The notes beneath the pieces were generated by a model. That model saw only the letters and a list, made by a program, of their open reading frames with translations. It made no database searches and was not told the DNA's origin. Shown one piece after another: positions 47,265-56,609 of a DNA stretch of 64,000 nt. The stretch lies in contig NZ_KB905370.1 in assembly GCF_000378985.1 (NCBI RefSeq), forward strand, positions 4,276,799-4,340,798, written 5' to 3'. The DNA comes from Ensifer sp. BR816 (GTDB lineage Bacteria; Pseudomonadota; Alphaproteobacteria; Rhizobiales; Rhizobiaceae). The stretch's first letter is position 1. Each line of letters opens with the position of its first letter. The position numbers and the translations under genes were made by a program.

Positions 47265-48392
47265 TCAAGCGATCGCCGGCCTGGCGACCAAGTTCGCGAT
47301 TTGCAGGGCCTCTATGCCGATCTGGCGCAGAAGGCCCGTGGTCGCAGGATTGAAGCCACAAAAGTACAGGCCGTCCCTCGCCGGATGAAGCTCGCCCCTC
47401 CGTGGCTTGGCGGCACCTTGAAACCGCTCGACTACGTCGGGCAGCAGTGTCTCGAGGGCGGGCCGGTAACCGGTAGCCAGCACAATCGCATCGAATTCCG
47501 CCGACTCGCCGTTCGCGAAGTGCACGCGCGAGCCCGCTGACATTTCGACGGCGGGGTACACCTTGATCCGGCCTTCCCTGATCTTCGCAATCGTGCCGAT
47601 GTCGATCAGGGGCGTTCGGCCCCGCTCTATCATGGCGGTCAAAGCCCCCTGTCGCGAACGCTTGAGGCCGAGTCCCTCGAGATCGCGATAGCGCATGTGC
47701 AGAAACGGTGCGTTGACCGCATCGACTACTCTCGACGGAAAGTGTTGCTGAAGGATAGCGATCGTCGCGCTTGGCACGCCGAACATTTCTCTCGGAACAA
47801 CATTGATGGGCCCACGGACCGCCATGGCGACCTCGAGGGCTGCTTCGGCGCATTCGAGCGCGATCTCGCCTGCCGAATTTCCGAAACCGACCACCAGAAT
47901 TCGACGTGCATCAAGAGCAACTGCGTTCCGGTATTCGCAAGAATGCGTGATGGTCCCCTTGAAGGTTTCCTGACCAGTCCAGTGCGGTCTGATCGGTGCT
48001 TTCGAGAGTCCGGTGGCGATGATGACGGCTCTCGATTCGAATACGTCGCCGTCGCCCGTCTCGACGACCCATTTCGCAGCTTTCCGAACAGATGCGACGC
48101 GTTTGCCGAACTTGATCCGAACGTCATTTGCACGCGCATAATCTTCGAGATAGTCGATGACCTGCAAGCGTGAGGGGTATCTCGGGAAATGCGCGGGCAT
48201 CGGCCTTCCCGGAAGCGCCGAGCGACCTTTCGCCGTATGGAGGTGAAGGCGATCGTAATGCCTTCGCCACGATGCGGCGAGCTCGTCCTGAGCCTCCAGG
48301 ACCACCGAGCGACAACCCTCGGCGCGGAGCGCCGCGGCGCAGGCCAGGCCCGCCGGGCCCGCACCGATGATGATTGTCTCCTCAATTGCCAC
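47265..48392 (-). CDS. flavin-containing monooxygenase (YUCCA-like)
   Basis: A 375-residue flavoprotein. It starts at GTG 48392, preceded by GGAGGA. The FAD motif GAGPAG is at residues 10-15, the FMO identifying motif FxGxxxHxxxY at 144-154 (FKGTITHSCEY), the NADP motif GFGNSA at 169-174 and the ATGY motif further on. FMOs of this length hydroxylate nitrogen or sulfur, and the plant YUCCA group makes indole-3-acetic acid. The bacterial substrate here is unknown. A plant-associated role is possible but not shown. Confidence 0.85.
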   Translation of the reverse strand: MAIEETIIIGAGPAGLACAAALRAEGCRSVVLEAQDELAASWRRHYDRLHLHTAKGRSALPGRPMPAHFPRYPSRLQVIDYLEDYARANDVRIKFGKRVASVRKAAKWVVETGDGDVFESRAVIIATGLSKAPIRPHWTGQETFKGTITHSCEYRNAVALDARRILVVGFGNSAGEIALECAEAALEVAMAVRGPINVVPREMFGVPSATIAILQQHFPSRVVDAVNAPFLHMRYRDLEGLGLKRSRQGALTAMIERGRTPLIDIGTIAKIREGRIKVYPAVEMSAGSRVHFANGESAEFDAIVLATGYRPALETLLPDVVERFQGAAKPRRGELHPARDGLYFCGFNPATTGLLRQIGIEALQIANLVARPAIA

Positions 48393-49029
48393 GGACGTTC
48401 CTCCGGGTGAGATGCTTGGCCTGCTCAATTCGAGCTTGCGGTGCACCGCAAGCTCGCTTCGACAATACATGCTTCCACCGCTACGGCTACTAGCGCTCAA
48501 GGATGCATTGTTGTTGCTAGACTTTGCAGGAAAACTTGCCGGTGGGTACGCGGGATGAATTGCCCCCGGCCTGTTCGGCAGAGCCGAGGAACCCTCGGTT
48601 GCGCCGGCAAAGACCCTCGTGCCCCTCGCACGAGGCGGCCGCACGCTTCGCGACCGCTGCCGGCATCATTTTGGCGTCAGCGCGCACCCGCCGATCGCAG
48701 CTGCTCTTCAATCTTGGTCCTGCAGGCAAACGGCAGGGCCGCGATCAAAGATTGCTTTCGAGCGCAAACGTAACGCTGGATAGCACTATGGCAGATCCGG
48801 TCATGCGGCGCTGTTCGGACCAGGGATGGAGAGGCTTTAAGTCAGGTCATTCTCTCCTGCCCACTATTAACCGCCCAACCGAAGAAGTGTGCAAGCTTTT
48901 CTGCAAGTGAAGGAAACGAGCCGACCCAATATAAAGCGGAGTCTCGAAACGTGTCTGGCAACCGTAAGTTATTTGTTGAAGACTGAGGGCGATTCGGGTT
49001 GCACTTGATCGAACACTGTTGGGGGCACA
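48393..49029. other. 637-base gap, no gene recognised
   Basis: Open frames here lack ribosome sites and recognisable translations. The right end probably holds the promoter of the outer-membrane protein gene. No repeat or RNA signature is seen. Confidence 0.5.
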
Positions 49030-49821
49030 ATGAAATCCACCCTTCTTCCAGTTCTGGCATCCTTCGGTATCTGCGTCATTGCGGGGAGTGCCACGGCCGC
49101 CGACATCTATTCGCCGCTGACGCCCGAGGCCCAGCAGACGACGACCGAAAGCGGCTGGAGCTTTACCTTCGCGCCCTATTTCTGGGCGGCGGGGCTGTCG
49201 GGCGACATTGCCCAGTTCGGACTGCCGGCCGTCCATGCCGACGCCAGTTTCAGCGATATATTCGACCACCTCGATTTCGGCGCGATGGTGATCGGCGAAG
49301 CCCGCTACGGTCCCTACAGCATCTTCACCGACATCATGTACACCAAGATTTCGGGCCAGGGCGGCACGCCGAGGGGCATTCTCGCCAATGACGTCGCGCT
49401 CACGTCCGAGACTTTCGCCGGCTTCCTCGGGGCTGGTTATTCCGTGCTCGAGGACAATTCGGGCCGTCTCGAAATCGTCGGCGGCTTGCGCGTCTGGTCG
49501 GTCGAGAGCGAACTCTCCTTCAGCGGCGGCCTTCTCGACGGCGTGTCGAGAGCCGATGAGGCGACGTGGGTGGACGGGCTGGCCGGTTTTCGCGCAACCT
49601 ATTCGCTCACGCCGGAAATCTACCTGACCGGTTGGGGCCTCGTCGGCGCCGGCGGCGCCGATCTCGACTGGGACGTCGCCGCAGCGATCGGCTACCGGTT
49701 CAACGATACGGTCTCGGCCGTCGCCGGTTACCGCGCCCTGGGTGTGGACTACAGCGACGACGGATTCGTCTTCGACGTCGTACAGCAGGGCCCGATCCTG
49801 GGTCTGGTCGTGCGGTTCTAG
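49030..49821 (+). CDS. outer-membrane beta-barrel protein
   Basis: A 263-residue protein with a Sec signal peptide (MKSTLLPVLASFGICVIAGS, cleavage near TAA). The mature part has about eight alternating amphipathic strands beginning with WSFTFAPYFWAAGLSG, and ends ILGLVVRF with a terminal phenylalanine, as BamA substrates do. Related rhizobial proteins are annotated only as outer membrane beta-barrels. It stands alone in front of the convergent grpB-like gene. Confidence 0.82.
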   Translation: MKSTLLPVLASFGICVIAGSATAADIYSPLTPEAQQTTTESGWSFTFAPYFWAAGLSGDIAQFGLPAVHADASFSDIFDHLDFGAMVIGEARYGPYSIFTDIMYTKISGQGGTPRGILANDVALTSETFAGFLGAGYSVLEDNSGRLEIVGGLRVWSVESELSFSGGLLDGVSRADEATWVDGLAGFRATYSLTPEIYLTGWGLVGAGGADLDWDVAAAIGYRFNDTVSAVAGYRALGVDYSDDGFVFDVVQQGPILGLVVRF

Positions 49822-49877
49822 ATCGGGGCCGGGGCGGGGCTCGCAGGCGTCTTTGCCAGGCAGGTGCGGCGGACAGA

Positions 49878-50429
49878 TCAACCCCTCAGCGTCGGGGCTC
49901 CGGATCGCCCCAGTTTGGTGGACGTCTGTCGCACGATCTTGGCGACGAAGTCAGATTTGCCGCCAGTGTAGAATTTCCAGTCGCCATTTGCCTCCGTTGC
50001 CAGCTTGCGCTTCAGAGCAGCATATTCGGCTGCGTCGTCCGGACGAGTACGGAGCCAATCGCGAAACAGAATGCGTTTGACATGCGTCGGGTTCTCCGGC
50101 CCGCAGAGATAGAGCCGCGTGCCGTAGGAGCCGTGGCCCGAGGTGAAGGTCCACATACCATCACCGTATGGATCGCCGTGGAAGGCAAAGCCCAGATGCG
50201 CCTTCACCCGCTCGACTGCTTCGACAACCATCGCATGGCTGCGAAGCACTGTGTCGATGTCAATTTTGGGCTTCGAAGGAAGGCCGACCACCGATGTACT
50301 CCCGACATGGTGAATGTCATCCACCATGTCGCCGATCAGTTCCATGATCCGGCTCTTTTCCGCCTCGAATAGCCCGGGCCATGCCGGGTCGTAGTCTGCA
50401 ACCTTTATCGCGGCCATCCCTGCAGTCAT
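49878..50429 (-). CDS. GrpB-family nucleotidyltransferase-like protein
   Basis: A 183-residue GrpB/Dephospho-CoA-kinase-associated protein with the fold of nucleotidyltransferases. Family blocks visible: VADYDPAWPGLFEAEK, HHVGSTSVVGLPSKPKIDI (the GS..D..D catalytic core) and RDWLRTRPDDAAEYAALK. ATG 50417, four codons in, is an alternative start with equal support. The substrate is not known. Confidence 0.86.
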   Translation of the reverse strand: MTAGMAAIKVADYDPAWPGLFEAEKSRIMELIGDMVDDIHHVGSTSVVGLPSKPKIDIDTVLRSHAMVVEAVERVKAHLGFAFHGDPYGDGMWTFTSGHGSYGTRLYLCGPENPTHVKRILFRDWLRTRPDDAAEYAALKRKLATEANGDWKFYTGGKSDFVAKIVRQTSTKLGRSGAPTLRG

Positions 50430-50476
50430 TCGGTTCGATTTTCAATAGGGCATGTCCGATCACACAAGATGGAGCG

Positions 50477-50950
50477 TCAACCGCGTCGCGCCGCCTCGAT
50501 CGCGGCGACGTCGATTTTCCCCATGGTCATCATGGCGTCGAATGCGCGCTTTGCCTCGGCGCCGCCAGCGGCAAGCGCGTCGGTCAGGACGCGCGGGGTG
50601 ATTTGCCAGGAAATCCCCCATTTGTCCTTGCACCAGCCGCATGCGCTTTCCTGGCCGCCATTGCCGACGATGGCATTCCAGTAGCGGTCGGTCTCCTCCT
50701 GGTCGTCGGTGGCGATCTGGAACGAGAAGGCCTCGCTATGCGTGAACATCGGCCCGCCGTTGAGGCCGAGACAAGGAATGCCGGCAACGGTGAAGTCGAC
50801 CGTCAACACGTCGCCCTCCTTGCCGGACGGGTAGTCGCTGGGTGCACGGTGCACGGCGCTCACCTTGCTGTCGGGAAAGGTATCGCAGTAGAAGCGAGCA
50901 GCAGCCTCGGCATCCTTGTCGAACCAGAGGCAGATCGTATTCTTCGCCAT
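50477..50950 (-). CDS. PhnB-like VOC protein
   Basis: A 157-residue protein of the PhnB/3-demethylubiquinone-like VOC group. ATG 50950 has AAAGGAA upstream. Family features are CLWFDKDAEAAARFYCDTFPDS at the N-terminus, LGLNGGPMFTHSEAFSFQI in the middle, and a C-terminal helix GKIDVAAIEAARRG, as in many rhizobial homologues. The function is unproven. It is divergent from the FGE-like gene. Confidence 0.87.
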   Translation of the reverse strand: MAKNTICLWFDKDAEAAARFYCDTFPDSKVSAVHRAPSDYPSGKEGDVLTVDFTVAGIPCLGLNGGPMFTHSEAFSFQIATDDQEETDRYWNAIVGNGGQESACGWCKDKWGISWQITPRVLTDALAAGGAEAKRAFDAMMTMGKIDVAAIEAARRG

Positions 50951-51205
50951 TGCATGTTCCTTTCGCTTTGAAGCCGTTCGGCCTTGTCTCCCATTCGCTA
51001 CCGTCCGAAATAGGGAGGGAACCGTTTTTCTCCACCCCGAAGTGTCCGTTCCGCCGAGGATGGAGCGGTAACGAAGGGGTCGGCGAACCGGGATTCGGCG
51101 ATGCGGGCGGCCGTAACCGTCAGGTACTTTCGGGCCGGCGGCAAGTGCGTTTAGCTTCGCGACGATGAATGGCTTAAGATCGAACGGGGCCGGATGAGGT
51201 GACGC

Positions 51206-52177
51206 ATGACTCTCTCGCTTAATCGATCGCACCGCAGTGAGACGCCGATGGAGATCAGCGCCCGCGAGCCGGTGTGGGTCGAGGGCGGCACCTTCACGAT
51301 GGGTTCGGACAGCCACTATCCGAAAGAGGCGCCCGCCCATCCGGTGAAGGTTGGCGGGTTCTGGATCGACGTCACGCCGGTGACCAACCGCCAGTTTGCG
51401 GAATTCGTGGAGGCAAGCGGCTACGTCACCTTGCGGAGAGGCCGTCGGATCCGAAGGACTATCCGGGGGCGCGACCCGAAATGCTGAAGGCGGGGTCGGT
51501 GGTCTTCGATCCGCCGAAGCGGGTCTTGAGCCGGGATCCATCGCAATGGTGGCATTTCAAGTTCGGGGCGAACTGGCGCAGGCCCTATGGCGCCTTGAGC
51601 AATCTGCGCGGAAAACTCGACCATCCGGTCGTCCAGATCGCCTATGCCGACGCCTTGGCCTATGCGGCCTGGGCCGGCAAGGACCTGCCGACTGAAGCGG
51701 AATGGGAGTTCGCGGCAAAGGGCGGTCGCGAAGGCGCCGAATTTGCCTGGGGCGACGAACTCGTTCCGGGCGGACGCTACATGGCCAATACCTGGCACGG
51801 GATGTTTCCGACGGAGAACCTGAAGCCCGACGGCTTCGAGCGGACCTCGCCGGTCGGCAGCTTCCCGCCGAACGGTTATGGCCTCCACGACATGATCGGC
51901 AACGTCTGGGAGTGGACCATCGACTACTGGACCACGCAGCATCCGGCACCGGCCGAGACGCCCTGCTGCGTTCCGGTCGATCCGCGCGGCGGCACCGCCG
52001 AGGCGAGCCGCGATCCGGCGCAGCCAGAGGTTCGCATCGCGAGACGGGTCTTGAAGGGCGGATCGCACCTTTGCGCGCCCAACCATTGCCGCCGTTACCG
52101 GCCGGCGGCGCGCGCCATGCCCAGGAAGGAATTCGGCGGCCACCCATATCGGCTTCCGTTGCGTCCGGCGGCCATAG
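51206..52177 (+). pseudogene. formylglycine-generating enzyme-like (SUMF1), two compensating frameshifts
   Basis: A sulfatase-activating FGE-family gene broken at two points. The N-terminus (WVEGGTFTMGSDSHYPKEAP, DVTPVTNRQFAEFVEASG) ends at TTGCGG (51431-51436), where one missing base moves the reading to another frame. That frame carries AYADALAYAAWAGKDLPTEA, WEWTIDYW and the catalytic GGSHLCAPNHCRRYRPAA with both FGE cysteines. Near 52110-52132 one extra base returns to the first frame and gives ATHIGFRCVRRP and a TAG at 52175-52177. The total is an exact multiple of three, so the errors cancel. Two sequencing errors or a decaying gene are possible. Confidence 0.75.
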
Positions 52178-52211
52178 GTCGCGTTGGCACCATTTACCAG
52201 GAGACGCCGCC

Positions 52212-52571
52212 ATGATTGCATCCACGAAGCACGAAGGGCCCGCAAGCAAGGCGCTCCACCGGCCAGCCCATGTCTTTTTCGATGACGGGCCGGGCAAGCC
52301 GGTCGGCATCAACAAGTTCATCGGCCGCCGCCCCATCTTCGCTGCCGGCAATTCGGACGGCGACTACGAAATGCTCCGCGAGGTGACATCCGGTCCGGGG
52401 CCGCGGTTCGGCCTCATCGTCCACCAGACCGACGCCGATCGCGAATGGGCCTATGACCGCCAGTCGCATATCGGCAAGCTCGATAAGGCGCTGAGCGAAG
52501 CGCCTCAGCGCGGCTGGCTGCTCGTCGATATGAAGAACGATTGGCGCAAGATCTACGCATTCGAGCAATAG
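52212..52571 (+). pseudogene. C-terminal piece of a HAD-superfamily phosphatase
   Basis: The 119-codon frame has HAD motifs III/IV in GKPVGINKFIGRR and AAGNSDGDYEM, then HIGKLDKAL and a tail, typical of the C-terminal half of a HAD protein usually encoded next to a sulfatase-maturation gene. The motif I DxDxT and the N-terminal two thirds are missing. It begins 34 bases after the FGE stop, so an internal deletion removed the start of the gene. Confidence 0.65.
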
Positions 52572-52587
52572 CGGACGGGCAGGCTCT

Positions 52588-53169
52588 CTAAAGGGATGCC
52601 GACAGCCATTCCTCGGTGTTCGTCACCCTCACCTGAACCGAAAAGCGATTGCAGAGAAGTTCCAGCGATGCATCGTGCGTTTGATCGGTCGTGCTGCACA
52701 CCGCGTCCTTCAGCAGGATGACCTTGTAGCCGAGGTCGATGGCCCCGAGTGTGGCGGCCAGCACGCAGATGTCTGTCTCGCCTCCCGTCAGGACCAGTGT
52801 CCCGACGTCCTCACGAGCCAGGGCGCCATGCAGCCGGCCGTTCGTCCATGGCGAATAGGTGGTCTTGTCGAACACGCGCGCCGGCGGAACCAGCCGCTTC
52901 AGGTCCGGAACCAGATCCACCAGAGCGGGTTCAAGTCGGGTGGTCGTCATCATCGGCCATTTTTCGTAATATGCGCGCCACATGCCCGGCAGTTCCTCCG
53001 GAGCGGACGGCGGCACGAACCGCGTGAAGACGGTGCGATCGGGAAAGCGAGCCGCGACCTCGACGATCTGGTCGAACACCTTGGGCATCCAGGCGACGTG
53101 CCACGGGGTCGCCTCGGTGAACATGCGCTGCATGTCTACGCACAGGTGGATCCATTTTTCCGGGTTCAT
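52588..53169 (-). CDS. cysteine hydrolase of the isochorismatase family
   Basis: A 193-residue protein of the nicotinamidase/isochorismatase fold. The catalytic aspartate is in LCVDMQRMF (D12), a lysine in FDKTTYSPW (about K102), and the nucleophilic cysteine in ETDICVLATLGAI-like text (GGETDICVLAATLG, near residue 134). All three are present, so it should be an active amidohydrolase. The substrate is not clear. It is convergent with the HAD remnant. Confidence 0.86.
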   Translation of the reverse strand: MNPEKWIHLCVDMQRMFTEATPWHVAWMPKVFDQIVEVAARFPDRTVFTRFVPPSAPEELPGMWRAYYEKWPMMTTTRLEPALVDLVPDLKRLVPPARVFDKTTYSPWTNGRLHGALAREDVGTLVLTGGETDICVLAATLGAIDLGYKVILLKDAVCSTTDQTHDASLELLCNRFSVQVRVTNTEEWLSASL

Positions 53170-53426
53170 CGCATACTCCGCGCCCCGGTTCGGTGGGCGA
53201 GCCTCAAAGCGGACATGACTTTAAGAACTCGAAGAGTGGAGCGGAGTTCCGGATTGCTTGTCCTGCTTCCCGCTCCGCTCCAGCCATTCGGCGAGTTCGG
53301 AGGCTGGCGCTGTCGGCAGACGGCGTGCTAGTTTGAAGCCATGAGGGGACGGCCCGCTTCAGGAATGTCGGCCGGTCCCGGGGTACGCAAATATTCCCGT
53401 CATCATCCCGCGCGTCGGAGGCAGAC

Positions 53427-53723
53427 ATGACCGCATTCAATGTCGTGCGCTTCAAAGTCAAGCCTGGCATGGAGACTGTCTTTCTCGACGCCCATCGCAA
53501 CATTGCCGACAGCTGGTCCGGCTTGCGCCACGCCAACATCATCCAGACCGGCGAGGGCCGCTATTGCATCGTTGCGGAATGGGAAAGCATGGAGGCACTG
53601 GCAGCGAGCCGGCCGCAGATGATTGCCACGCTCGACAGTTTCCGTGAGACCCTCGAGGACCTTGGCGGCGGGCTCGGCGTCACGGACCCGGTCGCGGGTC
53701 GGGTGGTCCTGTCGGCGAAATAG
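53427..53723 (+). CDS. ABM-fold (antibiotic biosynthesis monooxygenase-like) protein
   Basis: A 98-residue protein with the ferredoxin-like dimeric alpha/beta pattern: FNVVRFKVKPGMETVFLDAH, then IIQTGEGRYCIVAEWES, then helix and final strand. Such proteins are heme-degrading or quinone-forming monooxygenases, or unknown. ATG 53427 follows GGAGGCAGAC. Role unknown. Confidence 0.75.
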   Translation: MTAFNVVRFKVKPGMETVFLDAHRNIADSWSGLRHANIIQTGEGRYCIVAEWESMEALAASRPQMIATLDSFRETLEDLGGGLGVTDPVAGRVVLSAK

Positions 53724-53844
53724 TGCGGCCGGTCGGTCAGGGCTTTGAAACCGTGGATCAATCTTGCCGGTTTGTCTATCTGACGAGACGCCTTCACCCC
53801 ATCCGCGCCGAGCGCGCGTTACGTTCAAAAAACGGAGTTCGAGA

Positions 53845-54330
53845 GTGAGCGTTGCCTTTGTCAAGGAAGAAAGTGCCGAAACGGCTTCGGAAACACTTTT
53901 GCCCGACCGTCCGGTTTCACCTCATCCGAACCTTGTCACGGAAGCGGGACTGAAAGCTTTGGAATTGCAGGTGCAGCAGGCGCGCGCGGCCTACGATACG
54001 ACGACTACGATCGAAGATGTAAACGAACGGCGGCGACAGGCAGCAGGCCCCTTGCGTGATCTGCGCTACTTTGCCGAAAGGGTCCGCACGGCCCAGCTTG
54101 TCCCTGAACCGACGTCAATTGACACTGTCGCCTTTGGGAGCACGGTCACCTTCAGCCGAGACGACGGGCGGATCCAGACCTATCGCATCGTTGGAGAGGA
54201 CGAAGCCGATCCCAAGGCCGGATCGATTTCCTACGTCTCGCCGGTGGCACGGATTCTCATGGGTAAAGCGGTCGGGGATGTCGCGAGCGTCGGCGATCAA
54301 GAGCTCGAGATCATCGCCATCTCTTCCTAG
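53845..54330 (+). CDS. GreA/GreB-type transcript cleavage factor homologue
   Basis: A 161-residue protein with an N-terminal coiled coil (LVTEAGLKALELQVQQARAAYD to about residue 85) and a C-terminal FKBP-like GreA domain (VAFGSTVTFSRDDGRIQTYRIVGEDEADPKAGSI, about 95-128). The GTG start at 53845 has GGAG upstream. The canonical acidic tip DEAD pattern at the coiled-coil end reads differently here (EDVNERRRQ), so cleavage stimulation may be weaker. It is a paralogue of housekeeping GreA. Confidence 0.85.
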   Translation: MSVAFVKEESAETASETLLPDRPVSPHPNLVTEAGLKALELQVQQARAAYDTTTTIEDVNERRRQAAGPLRDLRYFAERVRTAQLVPEPTSIDTVAFGSTVTFSRDDGRIQTYRIVGEDEADPKAGSISYVSPVARILMGKAVGDVASVGDQELEIIAISS

Positions 54331-54564
54331 AGCCTTTCCTGGTTCAATTTAGCCAAGGATCTAGCTTCCGTCCCGTTGCCCCGCGCGGCCCGTCTGCGAC
54401 GACTCCATCGAAATCGTCCGAAGAGAACCCCCACCGCCAGAACGCGCCCGCCAGGAAGAGCATTGACCGGAACCCTCAGTTCGTCGACTGATGGCGGCGC
54501 AGAAAGCAGCAGGCGTCCCTGCACGCTGGCCGTTTTCGAAACCGGATACTCAGGCGAATAACAT

Positions 54565-55323
54565 ATGCTCGAAACTACTCCTCTCGTCGTCGCCATCGCG
54601 GTGGTTTCCGCCTTCTTCGTCGGGCTGTCCAAGGGAGGTCTGCCCTCGATCGGGACCCTCGCCGTTCCTCTCCTGGCACTTGTGATCTCGCCGGTGGCGG
54701 CAGCCGCGCTGCTCCTGCCGATCTATGTCACCAGCGACATGGTCGGCCTCTACCTCTATCGTCGCAGCTATTCCGGCCGTAACCTCGCCATCCTCATTCC
54801 GTCGTCCCTGGTCGGCGTCTCGATCGGCTGGGCGTTCAGCGCCCATCTGTCGAGCGTGTTCATCGGCATGCTGGTCGGCGTGGTCGGCGTCCTGTTCTGC
54901 CTCAACATGTGGATGGGCGCGCGCTACCGCCGGTCGCCCAGGCAAGGGCACGTTCCGGGCGGCCTGTTCTGGGGCGTGCTGACGGGGCTGACGAGTTTCG
55001 TCTCCCATTCGGGAGGCCCGCCCTACCAGATGTACGTCCTGCCGCAGCATCTGGAGAAGATGAAATTCGCCGGCACGTCGACGATCCTTTTTGCAATCAT
55101 CAATGCCGCCAAGATCGTTCCCTATTGGGAATTGCAGCAGTTCGCAAATCTCGATGTCCGGCTCATGCTGGGGCTGGCGCCGGCCGCGATCCTCGGAACG
55201 GCCATCGGCAAGAGGCTGACGGAAATCCTGCCGGACGGCCTCTTCTTCCGGGTCGTCCAGGTATCGTTGCTTCTTCTATCGCTGAAGCTGATCGCGGATT
55301 ACGGGATGACGCTGGTCGCCTGA
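54565..55323 (+). CDS. TauE/SafE-family sulfite/sulfonate exporter
   Basis: A 252-residue eight-span membrane protein. The family signature GLSKGGLPSIGTLAVPLLAL is at residues 20-39, with the second copy SHSGGPPYQMYVLP near 146-159. TauE/SafE proteins export sulfoacetate, sulfite or related organosulfur anions. The start is ATG 54565. Its proximity to the FGE remnant could mean an old sulfate-ester locus, but this is weak. Confidence 0.85.
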   Translation: MLETTPLVVAIAVVSAFFVGLSKGGLPSIGTLAVPLLALVISPVAAAALLLPIYVTSDMVGLYLYRRSYSGRNLAILIPSSLVGVSIGWAFSAHLSSVFIGMLVGVVGVLFCLNMWMGARYRRSPRQGHVPGGLFWGVLTGLTSFVSHSGGPPYQMYVLPQHLEKMKFAGTSTILFAIINAAKIVPYWELQQFANLDVRLMLGLAPAAILGTAIGKRLTEILPDGLFFRVVQVSLLLLSLKLIADYGMTLVA

Positions 55324-55410
55324 CAGGGAACGGCGTCTTGCGGACAATGCCGTGCCTCATGCAACCGAGACGAGGCGGCCCGGCTCCCTTGCCGCGGTCT
55401 GCCCGCCGCG

Positions 55411-55641
55411 CATGGCAACGGCGCCCCGAATCCGGATCGTTGCGGTATGCATACGAATTGGGGCTGCCCGACCTGCGGAGCGTCTCCGTGAAGCGATATC
55501 CCTATCTCATTTTCTATCGCAACCCAGCCAGATCATGTCGACGTTTGGCGCGTGCTGCATGCCAAGCGGGACATGCCTCAATGGATGCAGGAACCGAACG
55601 TCACTGACCGCTCGGACATTCCCGCCGTTGGAGGAAGCTAG
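55411..55641 (+). pseudogene. ParE/RelE-type toxin gene, truncated and frameshifted
   Basis: One frame gives SGSLRYAYELGLPDLRSVSV and KRYPYLIFYRN, the core of ParE toxins. Near 55520-55530 it loses frame and the continuation, DHVDVWRVLHAKRDMPQWMQ, is in another frame to a TAG at 55639-55641. The N-terminal half of the toxin and a partner antitoxin are not visible in the 559-base gap. It is a dead toxin. Confidence 0.65.
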
Positions 55642-55882
55642 CCGTGGGCAGGGAGCTGAGCGCACAAATGTTGAGAAGGGCCGGGACGGCTCGAGGATCA
55701 GCACCGTCCAGTCCATTCCAATCGCGCCCCGGGGTCGGCTGCGCGACCACCCGGGACAACCCCTTCCGCCTATGGGAGTCGACACTATCGACAATTGCGA
55801 GCGTTGCGTAGATGCTAGGCCTCACGCTGAGGATGCAAAGCGGTGAAACGTCCAGGTTGATGTCGAGCAAAGGGGTGAAAGC

Positions 55883-56137
55883 ATGAGAAAGCTTGTCATT
55901 GCCATTGGAATGATTGGTACCCTTGCGTCCTGCACTCAGACAGAGCGAGCGACCGCAATCGGTGCGGGAACCGGCGCCATCATCGGAGGCGTTGTGAGTG
56001 ACAGCTGGGGCGGCGCGGCTATCGGCGCTGTGGCCGGTGGAATTATGGGCAACTTGATAGGCCGCTCCCGGGAGCGCGAGGGCTACTGCATCTATCGCGA
56101 TCGCTACGGGCGCCGATACGAAGCACGCTGCCGATGA
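55883..56137 (+). CDS. small glycine-zipper lipoprotein
   Basis: An 84-residue lipoprotein. The signal ends in the lipobox LASC with Cys17 expected to be acylated. The mature part has a glycine zipper (AIGAGTGAIIGGVVSDSWGG and AAIGAVAGGIMGNLIG), similar to SlyB/17-kDa surface antigens. RBS AAAGGGGTGAAAG precedes ATG 55883. It probably sits in the outer membrane and supports envelope stability. Confidence 0.83.
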   Translation: MRKLVIAIGMIGTLASCTQTERATAIGAGTGAIIGGVVSDSWGGAAIGAVAGGIMGNLIGRSREREGYCIYRDRYGRRYEARCR

Positions 56138-56275
56138 CAGCAGCTCATCTCGGCGCCTACGGAGAAGGACTTTCGACAAAGCTGACGAGGAGTTGCCGGT
56201 TCCGCAGCCTGCCGTCCTGACCGACGACGCGGGCGAGATCCTGGCCTTCGCCCGCGATGGCGCGCCGTCGCCGAC

Positions 56276-56473
56276 GGTCAGCCCGGCAACCCGGCCGTCT
56301 TGCCGAAAGGCACCTTTGGTGACGTCGGCAAACTCGTTGGCGACGTCGGAGCAAGGCACATTGTCGAGCGGTCCGGCGTGCCGGTCATCGATGTCGAGCT
56401 CGGAGCCGCAGCCCGCCTCGATCTCGACACGCCGGAAGCGATCGTGGCGGCGGGCGGCACGCTGAAGGGATGA
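56276..56473 (+). pseudogene. C-terminal remnant of a MobA/CoxI-like nucleotidyltransferase
   Basis: A 65-codon frame gives GQPGNPAVLPKGTFGDVGK, VGDVGARHIVERSG and AARLDLDTPEAI, the C-terminal part of molybdenum-cofactor cytidylyltransferase/CoxI-type NTP transferases (GDxGAR and DxDTPED motifs), ending at TGA 56471-56473. The N-terminal nucleotide-binding GxxxRMG part is absent. The sequence upstream does not belong to it. It is a truncated gene fragment. Confidence 0.6.
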
Positions 56474-56609
56474 GCTGGATCCGGTCCCGTTGGTTGGTTT
56501 GAAATCGGAGGGCTTCGCCTGTATGGATCCATGATCGAGTCTTTCGCCGCGACTAGGTGCCGGCCTCGACCGTGCAAGGTCGCAAACGAACGGGAGATCC
56601 AGGCTGGAC

